Source: Parapristionchus giblindavisi
Lineage: Eukaryota > Nematoda > Chromadorea > Rhabditida > Diplogasteridae
Assembly: GCA_943737045.1 (NCBI GenBank)
Contig: CALSFV010000212.1
Span: forward strand, 481,001-545,000
Direction of reading: 5' to 3'
DNA: 64,000 bases
This document shows positions 24,172-34,842 of this stretch, one piece after another; the first letter of the stretch is position 1, and the number at the start of each line of letters is the position of its first letter. The position numbers and the translations under genes were made by a program. Below the pieces are notes generated by a model. The model did not search any database. It saw nothing but the letters and a program-made list of their open reading frames with translations, and was not told the DNA's origin.

Positions 24172-24707
24172 GCGATCGATTCGGCAACGATCGTTTCGGC
24201 AACGGATCATAAATCGGTTGGGAGATGGCCTATGGCAACAAAAGTTGTACCATTGTTATCAGTAGGGGTGTACGGTATTGTGCTACCGTAACCGTCGGCA
24301 ATCGTGAACTGATTTTTTTCAGTGGACCCATGACCCGGGGTTCATGGTTTCAATCAAACCGGGATTTCCCTTAAATTTCGATATAATATTGAAGAGTACG
24401 GTAGCTAGATTACGGTAGTTCGGGTTACGGTATCCATAAAAATAAAAGTTAGCTGACTGTTGATATACAGGCATATAGTATTTGGTCTCGGACCATCATG
24501 ACTTTTTCGACTTCAGTAATTTTCAACCATGAACCCCGGGTCATGGGTCCACTGAAAAAAATCAGTTCACGATTGCCGACGGTTACGGTAGCACAATACC
24601 GTACGCCCCTACTGATAACAATGGTACAACTTTTGTTGCCATAGGCCATCTCCCAATCGATTTATGATCCGTTGCCGAAACGATCGTTGCCGAATCGATC
24701 GCCCCCC
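24172..24707. mobile_element. Inverted-repeat MITE inside a DDX27 exon
   Basis: Arms of about 170 bp: GCGATCGATTCGGCAACGAT at the left is mirrored near 24680-24702, and the arms continue through CCATGACCCGGGGTTCATGG near 24328 and its mirror near 24530. CCCCC follows the right end and part of the exon is missing, so insertion came with a small deletion and no target duplication is visible. Confidence 0.85.
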
Positions 24708-24771
24708 GTGGCCACCACTACATCTGGAGATGCACGAAGGGCAGCCTCTTGGGTCTTCAGATCAAGACCAC

Positions 24772-26174
24772 CTTAATCAAGTAGTTTAATAATGCGAAGT
24801 TACATTTCCTTAACTTTCTTCGCCGTAACGACGGAAAATTCCAAGTGAACTTAAAAGAGCGCACATTTCAAACGGAATTGTGGCATGAATGTACTATTAA
24901 TAACATTATTTTGTGTTATTGATTATCTGCTTGATATTGATTGAATATATTTATCCACAATCAATATATAATACACTTCCCTCATTCATATATCACATTA
25001 TGTATTCGTTAATCGATTTTTTTTCTAAGAATAGATTAAGTTGTTTAGAGTTATCAATAGACAGAAACAAAGGAATGGGAGATACAATGCAAAACGTGGT
25101 TATGAAACAGTCCCTTACATGTTTCACTCTCATTGTTTATGCTACCGCTAATGATAACAACAAGATTGTTTTTTAATTATCAGGATGCGGGTGTCATACC
25201 ATTATGTATCGACGAAAATCACAGAAATAAATCCAAAAAAGAAGACTTTATTTTTCTTTGCACACTTTCTTACAAGGGAGTGCCCTGAGGCCACACTCAC
25301 CGATCAGGTTCAAATTTTTACTGGAGGCACACTTCATATAGGGATGATGTTTGGCGATATCAGAAATTGCTAAGCTCTTCTTTGAAATTTTAAAATTATT
25401 TTTAAAAATCGACAATAAAATTTACAGCGTGCACATCTTTATCAGAAATAACACCATAACATCGTAATCTGAGTGAAAAAGTCACATATGCAAATTTGAT
25501 TGCTAAAAATCGGTTTTGAAGGTGTTCACGCTGTTTTTTTGTTGATTTTTAAATTAATTTTAAAATTTCAAAGAAGAGCTAACAATAAGCAATTTCTGAT
25601 ACCGCCAAACATCATCCCTATGTGAAGTATACCTCCATTAAAAATTTCGACCTGATCGGTGAGTTTGGCCTCAAAGGATTCCCTTTCATTTCACGATTTT
25701 GAATGTAACTCTAAATTTTATTAACACTCACAAATGAATTAATTTCTCAATTTCAATTCAAAATCACCCAGTTTGCTTTTCTTGAGCTCAAATCATTCGC
25801 TTGTCAGTATGAATCACATTTTCCGTAAGAATGTAGTCGGACACTCGAGCATTTATCATAGATATAAATATACTTTATTCTTTGTTATGTCTCATATGAC
25901 AGTGAATGCAAGTTGAGAGCAACGAAATCATTTCATTTTTTTTCGAAAGCGTTATGCAAGATATGAGGCCGTTTTCGTAAGAGTCGACTAAAATATGTGG
26001 AATCTGGCACAGTGAAAAAATTAAATTTTGGGAATCGGGGTTCTCAAGGGTGCTGATGACGATGGTCAAGTTCATTTTTCACCTAAAGCCACCGTTGAGG
26101 CCAGACGACGTCGCGTTGAAATCGCGTTTTCAGTCATTTCTCCTCAACCGGTGGTACTAAAATTTGCAGACTAT
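24772..26174. other. Upstream intron and flank of copy 4, with a MITE
   Basis: 24772-25030 is the inverted counterpart of 50117-50298 and 51711-51753 and serves as an empty site for the elements inserted there. 25000-25280 resembles 46900-47380 inverted. 25287-25672 is an inverted-repeat element (TGAGGCCACACTCACCGATC and mirror). 25680-26174 shows no gene. Confidence 0.5.
25287..25672. mobile_element. Small inverted-repeat element
   Basis: Ends TGAGGCCA[C/A]ACTCACCGATC are mirrored; the arms (about 90 bp, through CATCATCCCTATRTGAAGT) and the AAGAAGAGCTWA region pair around a centre near 25480. No coding capacity and no clear target duplication. Confidence 0.65.
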
Positions 26175-27431
26175 GCACCCAGGGGCAGAATTTGATGACG
26201 ATCACGCCTGTCTAATTCATTTTTCATGAAAAAGTTTCCGAAATTTTTAAAATTTGAATTACGCTGCATGTCAAAAGTGTGTGAGTGAGATACAGAGATC
26301 TCATAGAAAACATTTCAGCCAATTTGGAGAAGGTACTTTTGAGATAATCAACTTTAAGTGCATTCAGATTGACGTTGAAAGAGAGGCAATACCGTCACTT
26401 GATCTACCTCCTTGACTCTCTTCCCCCGATCGATAGGCACCCACGATCGATGAGACAAGCGGTCTCTTTCCTCTACTACATACTCTCTCGTCTCACAGAT
26501 GAATTGAGGGACTCCTGTTATGAGCATTGTGTGGGCAGAAATTAAAATAGCATTAACAATTTATCGTTGTTGTAGAGTTAAGAAAGAACACTCACAAAAC
26601 AACTATTCAGATCAGAATGATAACAAAAAAGCATGAAATCCTCGACAAAGCTACTATATACGTGTACTCCTCCCATCACCCCAATTGTTGATAAACCAGC
26701 TGACAATGAGAATACAATTGAAGCGAAAGAGGAATGAATAAAGATTGTGATTGATCATCGTCTCCTCCTTTACAGAAGTCAAAGTCATGCCGAATACTTC
26801 GTACTCAGAAGAAAGGGAATGGAGAAGAAAAGAATACCTACTATGAGATTAGTTCAGATGGAGAAGTCGACGAGTTCACATCGATGATGAACACCGTCCA
26901 CGATCATTATAAAGAGATTTATAGTGAAGAAGAGTAGTAGTTTTGTCGAGGATTTCATGCTTTTTTGTTATCATTCTGATCTGAATAGTTGTTTTATGAG
27001 TGTTCTTTCTTAACTCTACAACAACGATAAATTGTTAATGCTATTTTAATTTCTGCCCACACAATGCTCATAACAGGAGTCCCTCAATTCATCTGTGAGA
27101 CGAGAGAGTATGTAGTAGAGGAAAGAGACCGCTTGTCTCATCGATCGTGGGTGCCTATCGATCGGGGGAAGAGAGTCAAGGAGGTAGATCAAGTGACGGT
27201 ATTGCCTCTCTTTCAACGTCAATCTGACTGCACTTAAAGTTGATTATCTCAAAAGTACCTTCTCCAAATTGGCTGAAATTTTTTCTATGAGATCCTGAAG
27301 TCATTACGGTCCGATATATGTATCTCACTCACACACACTGAGAGTAATTCAAATTTTGAAAATTTCGGAAACTTTTTCATGAAAAATGAATTAGACAGGC
27401 GTGATCGTCATCAAATTCTGCCCCTGGGTGC
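26175..27431. mobile_element. Foldback element with a captured terminal exon
   Basis: Arms of about 480 bp, starting GCACCCAGGGGCAGAATTTG at 26175 and ending with its complement at 27431; they include mirrored CCCGATCGATAGGCACCCAC and AACTATTCAGATCAGAATGA blocks. The inner limits are near 26660 and 26943. The centre has a coding-like exon ending in TAG. The right flank (27432) is DDX27 3'-flank material inverted. Confidence 0.85.
26776..26937 (+). pseudogene. Isolated 3'-terminal exon, possibly SH2-like
   Basis: After a TTTACAG acceptor, 53 codons run to TAG: KSKSCRILRTQKKGN, then NTYYEISSDGEVDEFTSMMN and TVHDHYKEIYSEEE. The pattern YYEI-SSDGEVDEFTSMM-HDHY is reminiscent of the C-terminal half of an SH2 domain (strand, FTSL-type helix, HY), but this is a resemblance only. 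Codon use is clearly protein-like. No other exon of this gene is nearby; it sits exactly in the centre of the foldback. Confidence 0.5.
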
Positions 27432-28490
27432 TAACAGCTGATGTAGTGTAGGATCTATCTCTGCTTCAATGCTTCCATCTACACTCTTTCTTCATGTCCA
27501 TCAATCTCATAATCTCTACCTAGCCATTTCTCTCAACCTCTCATTGTCCATCTACCATTATCTTTATTGTCTCCCATTCGACGATTATTCATCAACGCGA
27601 TAAGTTCAATGAACATAGCGAACTTGTGTATGACCATTCATCATAATAACTTATTCAATTTGTATTATTTTAACAATAACAGTTGGTTTCTGTTTAGATG
27701 AGGTAGGATGTAAAAAAGAACAAATATGGGGACAAGAGTTCATTCGTATTCGTGGTGGTCATGAGAGTGACATAGAAAATGTAGTATTCCCACTCATTAC
27801 ATATCCCATATCGATCTATTGATTCATCCTCTTAAATAATATACACGAATGATTTATATTGCAACAAAAAAAGAGAAAATAATAATATATCCACTCACTC
27901 ACCGCTCTTGTCTTATTTTATTTTCGCGATTTTTTGAACAATGGGTTAAATTGCTCTGCTCCATTCTCGAACACTTACTGTATTTCACTATATTCTTTCA
28001 ATTGAAAACGATTTGAAAGAGTGATTGAAATCTGAAATAAGCTCGGTGATACATGGAATCCACAGGTAGTGTATTATGACAAAATATTAGAAGAATGTTA
28101 CAGGTATTTGTCTAGATATGGAATGATAGACAGACATAAATATCATCAGTGTCATTTAAATTAAATTGAAGTTTACCTCAGTTTTATTTTCGTATCCGCG
28201 TTCTCGCTACCGAAAATACGGACAAGTTTCTGAAGGAACATCGAAGAGAGTTCGTCGATATGGGCATGTAATTAATTTGTAATTATTATTTTGTAATTAT
28301 TAGTTAAATTAATTATCGTAATTATTAATTATTGTTTTGTAATTATTTTATAACTGTATTTTTAAACATGTATTTATTTTCTTTATTCCCAACGATCACT
28401 GATTGTCTTCTTACTCTATTCAAAAAATGAATGATGACCCAGTGAAACACAAATACCGCATGCTGCCATCAGTTTATCGAATTCTCATTA
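27432..28490. other. Inverted copy of the DDX27 3' flank
   Basis: Reverse complement of about 13800-15060 with differences. Includes a degenerate QEFIR exon on the plus strand at 27732-27800 (QEFIRIRGGHESD) and a degenerate IDEL exon on the minus strand at 28177-28259. No intact gene. Confidence 0.65.
28177..28259 (-). pseudogene. Ancient diverged DDX27-type exon, inverted copy
   Basis: Minus strand reads IDELSSMFLQKLVRIFGSEN, nearly the same as 14004-14078, confirming that the flank was duplicated after this exon had decayed. Confidence 0.7.
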
Positions 28491-28593
28491 ATAATAATAT
28501 ATTTATCGCATCTTGGAGAAAAGAGACGAGGGATTTTTTCATAAACAATTAAAATACATATTAAAACAAGAAGTAGCGACGATATAGGTGCAA

Positions 28594-29559
28594 TTACTGG
28601 ATTGCAACCTTTATAGAATTACTAAACACTTGAGGAGAGATTGATGTGACAATAGTTCGATCTAAATTATTCCATTTTCGGACAACACGATTTGAGAAAA
28701 ATGATAGATAGCGTGTACTAGATGAAGGGTTCATACGAATTCTAAGTTGATGACCTCGAGTAAAATTCAAAGTGTTGGAAAATATAAAGATGCTACGGGG
28801 GTCAATATCAATAAAATTATGAATGATCTTGAACGTTACAGTAAGATCAATAATTGTTCTACGGGTTTCTAAAGTAGGGAGGTCCAAGGCTCGTAGACGA
28901 TCCTCATACGAGGTGTACGGTAGACGACAGCGTTTACATACCAATCTGGAGTATCTGATAAGTACTGATTCAATTAGGGCATTCAAAGACGACGACATGG
29001 GGTTCCACACTTCAGAACAGTATTCGAGCAGTGGACGGACATAAGTGCAAAATAGACGGGTATAGACAACTGGGCTTTTTGATGTGAAAGAACGAAGGAT
29101 GTAGCAGGAGCGAGCTTTAGCTTTTTTCACTATGTTGCTAATATGTTCAGTGAAATCCAAAGTATTTGAATATGTGACACCGAGATCTTTGATCTCAGTG
29201 ACGCAGGGTAGAAAGGTATTGTTGATCGAAAAATTGAATGGGGGGTGATTCGGGCCCATGCACATTATGACTGTTTTCGTGCGTGACATTGTGAGTCCCC
29301 ACTGGGTACTCCATGCATGAATTGAATCTAATGCAGTTTGCAAGGCGATAGGGTTATTGACAGAGAAGACTTTGAGATCATCTGCATAAATATAACATTG
29401 AACATTTTGGGGCAACACAGATGCAACGTCCGAAATGTACAATGAGAAAAGGAGGGGGCCAAGACATGATCCTTGAGGGACTCCACTAATAACATTGAAA
29501 GGGTTAGACATTGTATCACCTACTATAACTGATTGGGTGCGATTATGAAGGAAGGAGCA
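28594..29559 (-). pseudogene. LINE reverse transcriptase, C-terminal part (5'-truncated)
   Basis: An uninterrupted frame from about 29559 (FLHNRTQSVIVGDT) to 28594. Key motifs: SGVPQGSCLGPLLF, the catalytic YADD in CYIYADDLKVFS, the MSRTKTVIMC block, IKDLGVTYSNTLDF and the LFCTYVRPLLEYCSEVWNP block, then a C-terminal tail ending in KVAIQ. The motif set fits CR1/jockey-type non-LTR elements. The fingers domain and endonuclease are missing, as usual for truncated insertions. Confidence 0.9.
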
Positions 29560-29582
29560 TTATTTATTTATTTATTTATTTA
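29560..29582. repeat. (ATTT)n tail of LINE
   Basis: ATTTATTT repeats on the plus strand at the junction of the two LINE fragments, i.e. AAAT repeats at the 3' end of the upstream fragment. Confidence 0.85.
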
Positions 29583-29850
29583 TCATACATCGCGAAGATG
29601 TTCCAACAAGTAAAAACGATATAAATTAAGAAGATTTGCACAAGGAAATAGAATGGGGAGAATTAGACAATGGGAAAGTAGGGAAGGTGAAGATGGTCGG
29701 GGAAGTCTCAATAACCTATTCTCTAGTGCCAAGATCAAAGATCAGCGTGGGATCAATGATGTAGGGTGGATGAGGCCCTAGCGGGAAGAGGACCGCATAA
29801 GTCAGTATAGACAGACTGACATGGCAAAAAGAACTTGTACATGAGACAGT

Positions 29851-30075
29851 TTAGAGGGGTGAAATATCAATGGATAAATTTCTAACTAAATCATAAGACA
29901 ATAATAATTTAGCTTTAATGGTATTTGTGCTAAGATTGGGGTCTAAGATAGAGGAAATTTGTGTCAAAAATCGAGATGTTCTATGTTCTAAAGGAGGAGC
30001 GAAGATTTTCTCTCTTTGATCGAGGAATATGGAAAGCAAACGAGGATATCCTGCCAAATGATGGTTTAAACACAT
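29851..30075 (-). pseudogene. C-terminal reading frame of a second LINE fragment
   Basis: 74 codons (HHLAGYPRLLSIFLDQ to LSIDISPL) followed by a 3' UTR and AAAT repeats. It is not alignable by eye with the RT next to it. Probably a LINE C-terminus because of its position before the (AAAT)n end. Confidence 0.4.
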
Positions 30076-30080
30076 AGAAA

Positions 30081-30489
30081 TTATTCAATCCAATAATATT
30101 TGTTGTCCTCAGCTTCTGTATTTCTGCTATACTCATTCAATATGGCATATCTAGTACACAAAGGATAATATGCGACATGAATAATCTTGGCTAGACTCCC
30201 TCCTCGCCCTTTGGACTCTTTTGAGAATCCAGCAGACCCTAATCGGCTGAATAAAGTTATATAAATATAAAAATATGCAAAGTAGCTCAGTTTGTCATGG
30301 ACTCGTTGAATACGCGCAACAGCAAGCCCATAATAACTATCAGAGAAGCATTATTTCAATGATACTAAATATGCTGGTTTCTAAACGCCATCAATATAAT
30401 CTATCAAGGAAGTAATCTTCCCCTTCGGATATCTGGCAGCAAAGATACAACAATAATATTCAGCCATCCATTTATTGAGTGTATTATCT
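30081..30489. other. Inverted DDX27 3' flank, continued
   Basis: Reverse complement of about 13385-13795 (compare AATATTTGTTGTCCTC and GGATATCTGGCAGCAAAG). No gene. Confidence 0.7.
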
Positions 30490-32087
30490 GGCAGTATGAC
30501 ATTTTGGAACTGCTGTTGTGGAACGAGGACGCTTTGGAACAGGACGAATAGGAACAAGACATTTCGGAACTATGCCGAATAGGAACCATGCCGTTATGGA
30601 CCCTGACATTTTGGAACTACCCCATTTTAGAACCTGGACATTTTGGAACTCGGCCGATTTGGAACCGTGACATTTTGGAACCCCCGACATTTTGGAACTC
30701 GGCCGTTTTGGAACCCGGACATTTTGGAACTCGGCCGTTTTGGAACCGGGACATTTTGGAACCCGGACATTTTGGAACTCGGCCGTTTTGGAACCGGGAC
30801 ATTTTGGAACCCGGACATTTTGGAACTCGGTCGTTTTGGAACCGGGACATTTTGGAACCCGGACATTTTGGAACTCGGTCGTTTTGGAACCGGGAAATTT
30901 TGGAACCCGGCCATTTTGGAAATGGGACATTTTGGAACTCGGTCGTTTTGGAACCGGGACATTTTGGTACTGCTCGTTGATACACTTTTTTTCACTCTTT
31001 AACATACCCATCGAACCAATTTTCTAAACTTTTTTGAATGTATTCATTATTAGTGTAATTCTCATGTTTTCATGAGTTTTTTTTCCACTCAATGTTTAAA
31101 AAAATATTTCTTGCGTGTTTAATTGTTAGACATACTGGAAAGTCAGTCCCCGGAATGGGAGTAAAGCTAAATCCTAGTTAATATGGGCACTCCCTGTAGT
31201 GATAACAAAACCGTGGAATTTAGTTTGGTCACGCGTCAAAGTTATTTTTGTTCATTCATTTGCAAAATGTAGCGTCATTCCACATTTTTTGGTCGTTCCG
31301 GATTTTTCACTTCTAAATATACTTTATTTCTGAAAAAACGTTCAAGTCACGGCGAAGATTGTTGCCAATGTTGAAGACAACATACGTTATTTCTTCTAAC
31401 TAGAAAGGTAGTTTGGTTTGCTTGTTCTATGAAATAAAGTTGTGGTAAGACGTTCTATTCTGCGGTATTGTTTTGCAGCCCCAGAGACTGTAAAAATAAA
31501 CCCTATAAATAGCCTCGGCTCATTCTTCGCCTCTGATTCATCAGTTGCGCCTTTCTCATTCGAGAGCATTTTGGTTTGAGGAAGGGCCTTCGCGATGAAG
31601 TCCCTTCCCTGCCCCGGACTTCTCCATCTTCTTGGAGAAGTTGCCGCGCAGGAGCCGGCTGGGGCCTCTCCCCCCTACCAGGCTATCTGCCTGGAAAAGG
31701 GGGCGGGGCTTAAAGGGGGCGTGGCAAGTGTGCACATTTGCGGAACAAGCGCCAAAATTTGAGTGCACTCTTGCAAACCCCTTATTGTAGTGGCAAACCC
31801 GTTGATTTGATATGATTGTCACGGGATCTATATCTGTTGCCGAAACTTCAAAAAAAGCGCCTGAACTTCCAATGTCTCGGTTCCAAAACGGCCGAGTTCC
31901 AAAACGGCCGAGTTCCAAAATGTCCCGGTTCAAAAATGGGAGAGTTCCAAAATGGGGGAGTTCCAAAACGGTAGAGTTCCAAAATGTCTAGTTCCAAAGT
32001 GTCTCGTTCTAATTCGGCATCGTTCCTATTTGTACGGTTCCAAAATGTCCTCGTTCCAAAACGGCAGTTCCAAAATGTCATACTGCC
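30490..32087. mobile_element. Foldback with CATTTTGGAAC arrays and 8-bp target duplication
   Basis: Ends GGCAGTATGACATTTTGGAA and its complement. Exact 8-bp target duplication TATTATCT at 30482-30489 and 32088-32095; the homologous uninterrupted site is on the other strand at 13383-13390 (AGATAATA). The arms carry tandem arrays of a ~16-bp unit (GGACATTTTGGAACCC / CGGCCGTTTTGGAACT), about 30515-30970 left and 31877-32080 right. The centre (31020-31860) is GC-rich near 31560-31740 (GGGGGCGGGGCTTAAAGGGG) with no recognised gene. The 8-bp duplication suggests a hAT-related transposase in trans. Confidence 0.9.
30515..30972. repeat. ATTTTGGAAC minisatellite array (left arm)
   Basis: About 28 units of roughly 16 bases alternating CGGGACATTTTGGAAC, CCGGACATTTTGGAAC and TCGGNCGTTTTGGAAC. 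All reading frames through it give repeats such as GRFGTGTFWN or SKMSGFQN and are not real proteins. Confidence 0.93.
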
Positions 32088-32533
32088 TATTATCTTTCTT
32101 ATAATGATATAATATTTCAGCTCATCCAATCGTCAAAATAACTTTATTCAATTTGTATTCTTTGAACAATAATAGTAATATCTTTGAGAGACTTCGATGA
32201 GGAAGAGAATACAGTAAGATAATGATTACGATAGAATGGAAAAGAGGAAACAAGAGGTAAGAGTGAACTAGATAATGAAAACAACAAAGATCAAAGATCA
32301 ACAACTGTAACAACAACGAACAGGTAACCTGATATAACAAAACATGGAACGACACGAATCAATCAATAAATCAATATATTGATATCGATTAGAACTTTCT
32401 CTTTACCTTATTGTGCTGTGCCTTGGCTGCACGGAAGTCCGCGTCTTTGGGTCTGCAAAGATCAAAGATCAAGTAGTCAAAGATCAAGGATCAAGTATTC
32501 AAAGATCAAAGATCAAGTATTCAAAGACCAAAG
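32088..32533 (-). pseudogene. DDX27: DDX27 last exon, inverted copy, with 3' flank
   Basis: Minus-strand exon 32452-32389 reads PKDADFRAAKAQHNKVKRKF then TAA, preceded by TTTGCAG, and is followed by AATAAA at 32148-32143. It is nearly identical to 13024-13087 and shares its K-to-V change (GTA), showing that the inverted flank was copied from that copy. GATCTTT repeats precede the exon, and the match ends near 32530. Confidence 0.88.
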
Positions 32534-33346
32534 TTGAAGATTCCATATGCCCCTGCTTACACCCCTATACCAACGAATTGGATTTTATGTTATTAATGCA
32601 TTTATGTTTCAGAGTACTCTTCGCTATCTTCACCTACTAATCCATCGACAGAAGTGACGTTAGCTGCCACTTCAATACGGTTGGTTTCAATCTGTTGTCC
32701 TAAACCATAGGTCGAAAAGTATGTTACAAATTACCAAGCCGGACCGGATTTAGAAAACCCATAACCTAGCTATTCGACCCATGTACTAAACCAATTTTAT
32801 TAATTTGTGAGCACGTTAAAAGATATATATAAATATAAATAAACTCATTACAAATTATAAATTTTATTGTAATAGAAAAGTTTTTTCAGCTCTATAAAAC
32901 GGTCAACGATGCCGAAACAAGAAGTGCAATTCCCAATGAGGTGTTGTCTTTTCTTTTGTTTCTTTTGTTGTCATTCAAATTAATCCATGTTATGTTACTG
33001 TATTGAATAAAGCATGTGATGAACCTCGGTTGTTTATAAATGAATGATTTATTCAAAAAAAATGGAGAAAAAAATCTTGGATGAACTTCTGATCGCACTG
33101 TCAAGCTGTCCTCGAGATGCGAAAGACTCCATCAGGAACTCATCTAGAATGTGATACAGTAGTCACAAAACGAGCGAATATTATCGATTGATAGCAACCT
33201 GGTTAAAAGATTGGACCCATTCTACGTCTCGATGGATTAGTAGGTGAAGATAGCGAAGAGTACTCTGAAACATAAATGCTTTAATAACATAAAATCCAAT
33301 TCGTTGGTATAGGCGTGGTGTAAGCAGGGGCATATGGAATCTTCAA
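32534..33346. mobile_element. Inverted-repeat element with about 115-bp arms
   Basis: TTGAAGATTCCATATGCCCC at 32534 is mirrored at 33346; arms run to about 32650 and from about 33226 (TCCATCGACAG region). Centre 32650-33225 has a possible exon at 33064-33154. Confidence 0.75.
33064..33154 (+). pseudogene. Possible terminal exon inside inverted repeat
   Basis: A frame reading KKILDELLIALSSCPRDAKD then SIRNSSRM and TGA. Composition is protein-like, but the segment is short and no acceptor is clear. Low confidence; it is listed because it follows the pattern of the other foldback centres. Confidence 0.25.
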
Positions 33347-34248
33347 CAATCCTTTTTTGTACAATTTCAGCCCTAATTCGCAAAACAAATACCGAATTGA
33401 AGGTATGTATGAGCATGGCAGAGAAATAAACGCACTCTTCTCATGATATAATTAATATTACGGATAAAAACGGACCTCGATAAGAGAGACGACAATGACG
33501 TTGACTTCGACGAAGCGGGATGACTCAGAGATATCCTCCATTGTACCTGAACGTAAACACAAAGTACCATGTATAGAGTACGATACATTCTACAATATTT
33601 TGAATAGAAGTAAGGAGAAACTGAAAAGGAAAACAGAAAACAAATGAAAGTAAAACTTCTCTAATATGTCAGAAGTGGACGTTAACCCTTGTTCCGCGCA
33701 GATCTTCTTATTGCGAGAGTGACAGACGTCAGTGGACCTGGAAGTAATGGTGTACAACTCATATAGAAACTAAAATAACGAAATTATAAAGCATTTAAAC
33801 AGCAAAGAACGACGAAAACAATAAACCGAGCCAACGAGCTGGAAACAATGAAATTGTAGTTTATAGTTTTGTTGTTCGATCGCGGACTGCTTTTCCAGAA
33901 ACGAAAAAAATGTTTGAAGCGTCAGCGTAAATTGTTTTCATTATTTTATGATTGAAATTTAATTGAAATGCCATCATATAGCAAAAACAAGAAATGAAAA
34001 AATCATTCACGCCACATGGAGCGAATATTGTGACGAGTTTGTAAAAACAACAAATTTTTACAAACTGTTTGTTGTTTTCACAAATAGTTTGTAAAATGGG
34101 GCGAAATTTGTTTATCGTACGATACATTAGTAATTTATTAGAAAAGAATGTTTGCTAGTGTGGTATGAAGAATAATGAACTAGTTTGTTTTGCTGGTTCT
34201 TTATTATTTTTATTTATAGGCACTCTAGAAATATTTGTCACGTTACAG
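33347..34248. other. No gene recognised; junction to DDX27 copy 5
   Basis: A small exon-like piece (CAG-LIRKTNTELK-GT) near 33371-33402 and an acidic stretch DLDKRDDNDVDFDEAG near 33475-33522 might be gene relics, but I cannot assign them. From about 34115 the sequence matches 1115-1240, the intron before the VVEAYKER exon. Confidence 0.35.
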
Positions 34249-34842
34249 AAGTAGTGGAGGTGTACAAGGAAAGAATCGAAGGTCTCGAAGAGTCCATCAC
34301 AAAGATTGAAGATGATGAACGTATTGAGAAGGAATTGAGAATTGCTGAGATGGTACGGTATCATCGTATTTCACATTGCTAAATGTGAAGTATTGTATGT
34401 AAAAACATGCAAATGTACTCTATTAATCATGCATGACATGCACTATGAAATAGTTACGGCCCCGATGTTTCGGCCAGGGGTCGTATCCGTTCAAAAATAG
34501 GTCTATTATTTTTGAAGGGACCTGTTGATTACCCGTTTCTGTTTATCTATAGTATGAATGTAACTTTGCCCAATTGATATTTTCAATATATGTGTTTAAC
34601 CTCTGATCTATTTTTAGCAATATATAGTAATAAGAAGAATAAATACAATAATAATCCATTTTATATCAAACATTTTCATGACATTTTATTTCAGGAACAA
34701 AAGACGGTAGAGCTCAAGTTGGCCGGAGTGAAAACGGAAAGAGAAGGCAGAGTATGGTTCAAGAAACCAACTTAATTGGATCGATTGAAAAAGAAGGTAC
34801 TGTATCCTTATATTTTATGTAATATCGATTTTTTCTATATAT

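Larger units (their letters stand above)
23298..24771 (-). pseudogene. DDX27: DDX27 copy 4, inverted, exon split by a MITE
   Basis: Minus-strand exons 24771-24125 ([20 protein letters not shown], then [16 protein letters not shown]) and 23423-23298 ([18 protein letters not shown] to FSATMTDQ). Here motif II is intact DEAD. The first exon is interrupted by an inverted-repeat insert at about 24172-24707, with roughly 15 coding bases (around TPGRL) lost. To the left, the copy runs into copy 3 in opposite orientation at 23208/23209. Not functional. Confidence 0.9.
28491..30080 (-). mobile_element. Two joined 5'-truncated LINE fragments (CR1-like)
   Basis: Comparison with the uninterrupted sequence at 13770-13800 (CATTATTCAATCC on the opposite strand) places the whole insert between 28490 and 30081 with a short ATTA/TTA overlap. 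On the minus strand it holds first a 3' fragment of one LINE (30075-29851, then a 3' UTR ending in AAATAAAT repeats near 29565) and then a second, 5'-truncated fragment with a reverse transcriptase reading frame. Both ends finish in a GATAAATA-type tail. Confidence 0.8.

Noticed and set aside
30484..31027. Frames with GRFGTGTFWN or SKMSGFQN repeats
   Set aside because: Translation of the ATTTTGGAAC array in six phases.
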